DNA of 8,886 nt, taken from Candidatus Nanosynbacter colneyensis (lineage in GTDB: Bacteria > Patescibacteriota > Saccharimonadia > Saccharimonadales > Saccharimonadaceae). The stretch is taken from contig JANDWE010000131.1 of NCBI GenBank assembly GCA_024330325.1, forward strand, positions 1 through 8,886, in the 5' to 3' direction. The notes below the pieces were generated by a model, which was given only the letters and a program-made list of their open reading frames with translations, made no database searches and had not been told where the DNA came from. Position 1 is the first letter of the stretch. Every line of letters begins with the position of its first letter. Of this stretch, positions 6,984-8,886 are shown one piece after another. The translations under genes and the position numbers were made by a program.

Positions 6984-8102
6984 ATGAAAAAATATTGGAT
7001 TGGAATATTCGGGCAAGTTCGCGCTCAACAAAAGCGTTTCGCTCGGGATAAAATGGCGCTATTTTTCACCTTTCTTTTTCCGCTGATTTTTCTATTAGTG
7101 TTCGGGTCGGTTTTTAGTAATGATTCGACCAGTTTTAATATTGCAATTGTCAATAATTCGCAGACGGAATTTGCCAAAAGTTTCGTTAAAAATGCCAAAG
7201 AAAATTCGAAGGATTCGATTCTCAAAATTAAAGACGTTAAAGATATGAATGACGCGCGCGAAAAAATGAAGCGGTCGGAGCTTAACGGTATTATTGAACT
7301 TCCGAGTGATTTTGGTGCGATAAAAAATAATGGCAATCATCCTATTCCAACAGGCACGATGAACGTTCTTTACGCCAAAGGTTCTGAGCAGGCGGGTAAT
7401 ACACTAGTGGCGGTGATGAATCAAATTACTAATAGTATCAATAGCCGGATGGGTCAACCTGAAGCTCCGCTTAAAGCTGTTGGTAAGGCGGTTGGTGATG
7501 AACAATTAAAGTCGTTTGACTACATATTTACGGGGCTATTAACTTTCAGCTTGATAAGTATGGGTATTTTTGGCCTAGCTAATCAAATGCCGGCTGAAAA
7601 GAAGCGTGGCTCGTACCGACGCTTACGTGCAGCGCCGTTTACTTCTGGTCAGTTGATTATCTCTACAGCAATTCACTATACGATTATTTCCTTGCTTAGC
7701 TTGATCATGATGGTTGTCGCTGGCGCTTTGATATTTCACTTTAATATGCGAGGCGATTGGGCGTTGTTTGTGGTTATATCTATATTATCGGCATTCATGA
7801 TGGTGGGAATGGGGCTATTGATTGCTGGCTGGTCGAAAAACGAAGATCAGTCTTCTGCATTAAGCAATTTGATTTCTTTTCCAATGATGTTTCTGTCTGG
7901 TACATTTATCCCGCTTTATCTATTTCCAGAATGGTTGCGAAGCGTTGCTCAATTTGTTCCCATAACTCCAATCACGGATGGTTTTCGACTAATTATGACC
8001 GAGCACGCAAGTTTTATGGAGGTCTTGCCACAATTTGGAATTATTGCAGCCTGGACTTTCGTAATTTACCTTGTGGCTATTAAATTATTTAGGTGGGAAT
8101 AA
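6984..8102 (+). CDS. ABC-2 type transporter permease (372 aa)
   Basis: This is the membrane subunit of the exporter whose ATPase is encoded one base upstream. It shows the ABC2_membrane_3 layout: a cytoplasmic amphipathic start, TM1 at about 24-44 (MALFFTFLFPLIFLLVFGSVF), a large extracytoplasmic domain at about 45-178, then five TM segments at roughly 179-200, 224-250, 258-283, 291-313 and 351-369. The conserved loop EKKRGSYRRLRAAP (205-218), between TM2 and TM3, is the usual coupling region (family form 'EKe.gtl.rl..tP'). The C-terminus IKLFRWE is also typical. Length is normal. There is no strong Shine-Dalgarno; translation is probably coupled to the ATPase. No intrinsic terminator is visible on the plus strand after it. 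Drug, lipid or peptide export are all possible. Confidence 0.94.
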   Translation: MKKYWIGIFGQVRAQQKRFARDKMALFFTFLFPLIFLLVFGSVFSNDSTSFNIAIVNNSQTEFAKSFVKNAKENSKDSILKIKDVKDMNDAREKMKRSELNGIIELPSDFGAIKNNGNHPIPTGTMNVLYAKGSEQAGNTLVAVMNQITNSINSRMGQPEAPLKAVGKAVGDEQLKSFDYIFTGLLTFSLISMGIFGLANQMPAEKKRGSYRRLRAAPFTSGQLIISTAIHYTIISLLSLIMMVVAGALIFHFNMRGDWALFVVISILSAFMMVGMGLLIAGWSKNEDQSSALSNLISFPMMFLSGTFIPLYLFPEWLRSVAQFVPITPITDGFRLIMTEHASFMEVLPQFGIIAAWTFVIYLVAIKLFRWE

Positions 8103-8114
8103 TATAATATCAAT

Positions 8115-8260
8115 GAAAATAGCCCGCCGAACGAGCTCAAGCTGAATGCGGATCTTTCAATCCGAGAAACAAGTAACTGCCTCCATATACAGTAGTTCCT
8201 CTCAAGCCTACTCAAAGAGAAGGTGATTTTCACCCTCTGCAGCTCTGAGTAAAAGCTATA
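8115..8260 (-). ncRNA. Candidate structured RNA of about 145 nt, family unknown
   Basis: The minus strand folds into a closed multi-branch structure. Closing stem P1 pairs CTCA-(G)-AGCTG (8249-8240) with CAGCT-TGAG (8144-8136), nine pairs and one bulge. Inside are hairpin A (8238-8230 with 8226-8218, nine pairs, AAA loop), hairpin B (GAGA-(GG)-AAC 8203-8195 with GTT-TCTC 8170-8164, then ACTG/CAGT 8193-8190 with 8179-8176, loop containing GGAGG), and hairpin C (CGGATT/GATCCG 8164-8149, GAAA tetraloop). A terminator hairpin follows. Pairs G8235-U8221, U8134-G8124 and U8131-G8127 are wobbles on this strand but A-C mismatches on the other, so the RNA is read leftward. A TTGATA/TATATA promoter lies just upstream. 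It does not match tmRNA, SRP, RNase P or riboswitch motifs I know; 6S-like function is possible but the shape is branched, not rod-like. It could also be a structured 3' UTR. Confidence 0.55.
8116..8137 (-). terminator. Intrinsic terminator of the candidate RNA
   Basis: On the minus strand AGCTCGT (8137-8131) pairs with GCGGGCT (8127-8121) around a TCG loop: seven pairs including two G-U wobbles, followed by ATTTT (8120-8116). On the plus strand the wobbles become A-C mismatches and no T run follows, so it does not serve the ABC operon. The T run is short. Confidence 0.5.
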
Positions 8261-8274
8261 TATTGTTATATAGC
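8251..8274 (-). terminator. Perfect 8+8 bp hairpin with T run after the transglutaminase-like gene
   Basis: GCTATATA and TATATAGC (8274-8267 and 8262-8255 on the minus strand) form a perfect stem with a four-base ACAA loop, followed on the minus strand by TTTT (8254-8251). It begins 19 bases past the stop of the 164-aa gene. The stem is AT-rich, so termination may be weak. The same bases contain the -10 of the candidate RNA promoter. Confidence 0.4.
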
Positions 8275-8296
8275 ACACTAAAATAAAAAATATCAA
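8267..8296 (-). promoter_or_regulatory. Promoter of the candidate structured RNA
   Basis: On the minus strand TTGATA (8296-8291, 5 of 6 matches to the -35 consensus) is followed by an 18-base spacer and TGC-TATATA (8275-8267), an extended -10. The predicted start is near 8260. The -35 overlaps the TGA stop of the 164-aa gene. It is the best-scoring promoter by eye in the window. Confidence 0.55.
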
Positions 8297-8787
8297 CTTA
8301 CTCGTATGGTTGCTAACCATATGTCGATTGCAGTATAAAAACTCTCGGGGTTACTTCGAAATATCTTACGTCGTAGTTGTGATAAAATACGCTCATGTAA
8401 GGAATGTGGCCGGTAGACGCGCAGGCATCGCAGTGGTACCATGGTTGTTGTGCTTGACTTGCCATCCCAGCAAGCCATAGGTAACGTTGGTGTAAGCCCA
8501 ATATCTATTGATGGGTCGACATCGTACGCAAATTCATCAATAAACACGCGTAGTATCACATGTCTCTCATATTGTTGGCGGCGAATTTTGAGGATGTGTT
8601 CGGGGATCTGCAGGTCTTGCCAGTCAAAAACACCAATTAGCAATTGACTGGTAATGCCGATGTGCTGCAGTTCTTGTTTCAAGAGTACGCATTTTTGGTA
8701 ACACGACCACACTTCATCACTGCCACTTGTTCCGTAGGGTAAGTCGCGAATCTTTTCAAATACTTTAATTGCTTTTTTGACTCTCAT
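8293..8787 (-). CDS. Transglutaminase-like (Cys-His-Asp) protein, 164 aa
   Basis: The protein appears to be a small member of the transglutaminase-like/cysteine-protease fold. The segment CYQKCVLLKQELQHIGI (29-45) matches the usual 'C..Ka.ll..lL..lGi' helix with C29 as likely nucleophile; ERHVILRVFIDEFAYDVDPS (75-93, 19 residues long with H76 and D91) matches the 'H.w.ev.idg.w..lDp' strands. That gives a C29-H76-D91 triad. The intervening QLLIGVFDW fits the first core strand. It has no signal peptide or membrane segment, so it should act in the cytoplasm. Its reaction (hydrolysis, deglycylation or crosslinking) cannot be told. ATG 8787 is the first start after an in-frame TAG and lacks a Shine-Dalgarno; a promoter about 60 bases upstream would give a roughly 53-nt leader. 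A structured RNA follows it on the same strand. Confidence 0.72.
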   Translation of the reverse strand: MRVKKAIKVFEKIRDLPYGTSGSDEVWSCYQKCVLLKQELQHIGITSQLLIGVFDWQDLQIPEHILKIRRQQYERHVILRVFIDEFAYDVDPSIDIGLTPTLPMACWDGKSSTTTMVPLRCLRVYRPHSLHERILSQLRRKIFRSNPESFYTAIDIWLATIRVS

Positions 8788-8837
8788 GATAGGTAGAAAA
8801 TGGGACTACGTCTATGATATCACCGGAATGATCGCTC

Positions 8838-8850
8838 ACTAGTGTATAAT
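8838..8850 (+). promoter_or_regulatory. Consensus -10 promoter facing the right edge
   Basis: ACTAGTG (8838-8844) runs directly into a consensus TATAAT (8845-8850), and an ATG follows seven bases later at 8858. ACTAGTG also sits just before the deacetylase -10. No clear -35 is present. It overlaps the divergent promoter of the 164-aa gene. Confidence 0.4.
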
Positions 8851-8857
8851 ATAGCAC
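8848..8857 (-). promoter_or_regulatory. Extended -10 promoter for the 164-aa gene
   Basis: On the minus strand GTGC precedes TATATT (8853-8848), giving TGC-TATATT, nearly the same as the TGC-TATACT and TGC-TATATA of two other minus-strand promoters here. No good -35 was found. The start would be near 8841, about 53 bases before the ATG. Confidence 0.4.
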
Positions 8858-8886
8858 ATGAAGTGGCTTAATGATATAATAAATAC
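8858..8886 (+). CDS. Possible 5' end of a leaderless gene (partial)
   Basis: ATG 8858 opens a frame reading MKWLNDIIN that runs off the right edge. There is no ribosome binding site, but a consensus TATAAT ends seven bases before the ATG, the spacing expected for a leaderless transcript and the same arrangement as the deacetylase gene. With under ten codons visible, the call rests on the promoter geometry alone. Confidence 0.3.

Noticed and set aside
8103..8108. Plus-strand TATAAT just after the permease gene
   Set aside because: No -35 or TG extension accompanies it, and the structure in the following gap is strand-specific for the minus strand.
8218..8240. Resemblance of the GAGGGTGAAAATC segment to FMN riboswitch or T-box elements
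   Set aside because: Only a few bases agree; the other conserved blocks of those riboswitches are missing and no riboflavin or tRNA-synthetase gene follows.
8875..8880. TGA-TATAAT (plus strand) at the right edge
   Set aside because: It has the form of an extended -10, but falls inside the possible right-edge gene, lacks a -35, and what it would drive is out of view.
1..8886. tRNA, rRNA, CRISPR array, insertion sequence or long direct repeats
   Set aside because: I looked on both strands and saw no tRNA T-loop/acceptor pattern, no spaced repeats, and no transposase or IS-end inverted repeats.

Overview
The window looks like a compact bacterial chromosome segment of roughly 40-45% GC using the standard code, with very short gaps, ATGA start/stop overlaps and probable leaderless starts. 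Gene sizes, codon use and the mixture of short cell-envelope and defence operons suggest a small-genome bacterium, possibly of the Candidate Phyla Radiation (Saccharibacteria-like). That placement is inference: no marker gene is present.

Left part (about 2-4686, plus strand): a tightly packed run that reads as one transcription unit. The 3' tail of an upstream gene overlaps, by ATGA, an unrecognised 319-aa protein. Two bases later comes the complete Res (helicase/endonuclease) subunit of a type III restriction-modification system. No Mod methyltransferase lies in the window; the cut-off left-edge gene is where it would be expected. A probable small ORF overlaps the res 3' end and is joined by ATGA to an unrecognised 200-aa protein, followed by a DUF167/YggU family protein.

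Middle part (4689-6982 and on to 8102): a PdaC-like membrane-anchored polysaccharide deacetylase lies on the minus strand, convergent with the first block. It diverges from a two-gene ABC exporter operon (ATPase plus ABC-2 permease). The 95-bp divergent spacer holds a minus-strand extended -10 promoter placed so that the transcript would start at the deacetylase ATG, and a perfect 7+7 bp palindrome (TTATCAT-TG-ATGATAA) that is a candidate operator.

Right part (8103-8886): the 190-bp gap after the ABC operon is not empty. On the minus strand it has a -35/extended -10 promoter, a closing stem, three hairpins (one with a GAAA tetraloop) and a GC-rich terminator hairpin with a T run. Several stem pairs are G-U on this strand but would be A-C mismatches on the other, which fixes the strand. 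I interpret it as an unassigned structured RNA of about 145 nt. Next to it is a minus-strand 164-aa protein with a transglutaminase-like Cys-His-Asp arrangement, and at the right edge a possible leaderless plus-strand gene begins. Four promoters in the window share a TAGTG/TGTG element in front of the -10 hexamer.
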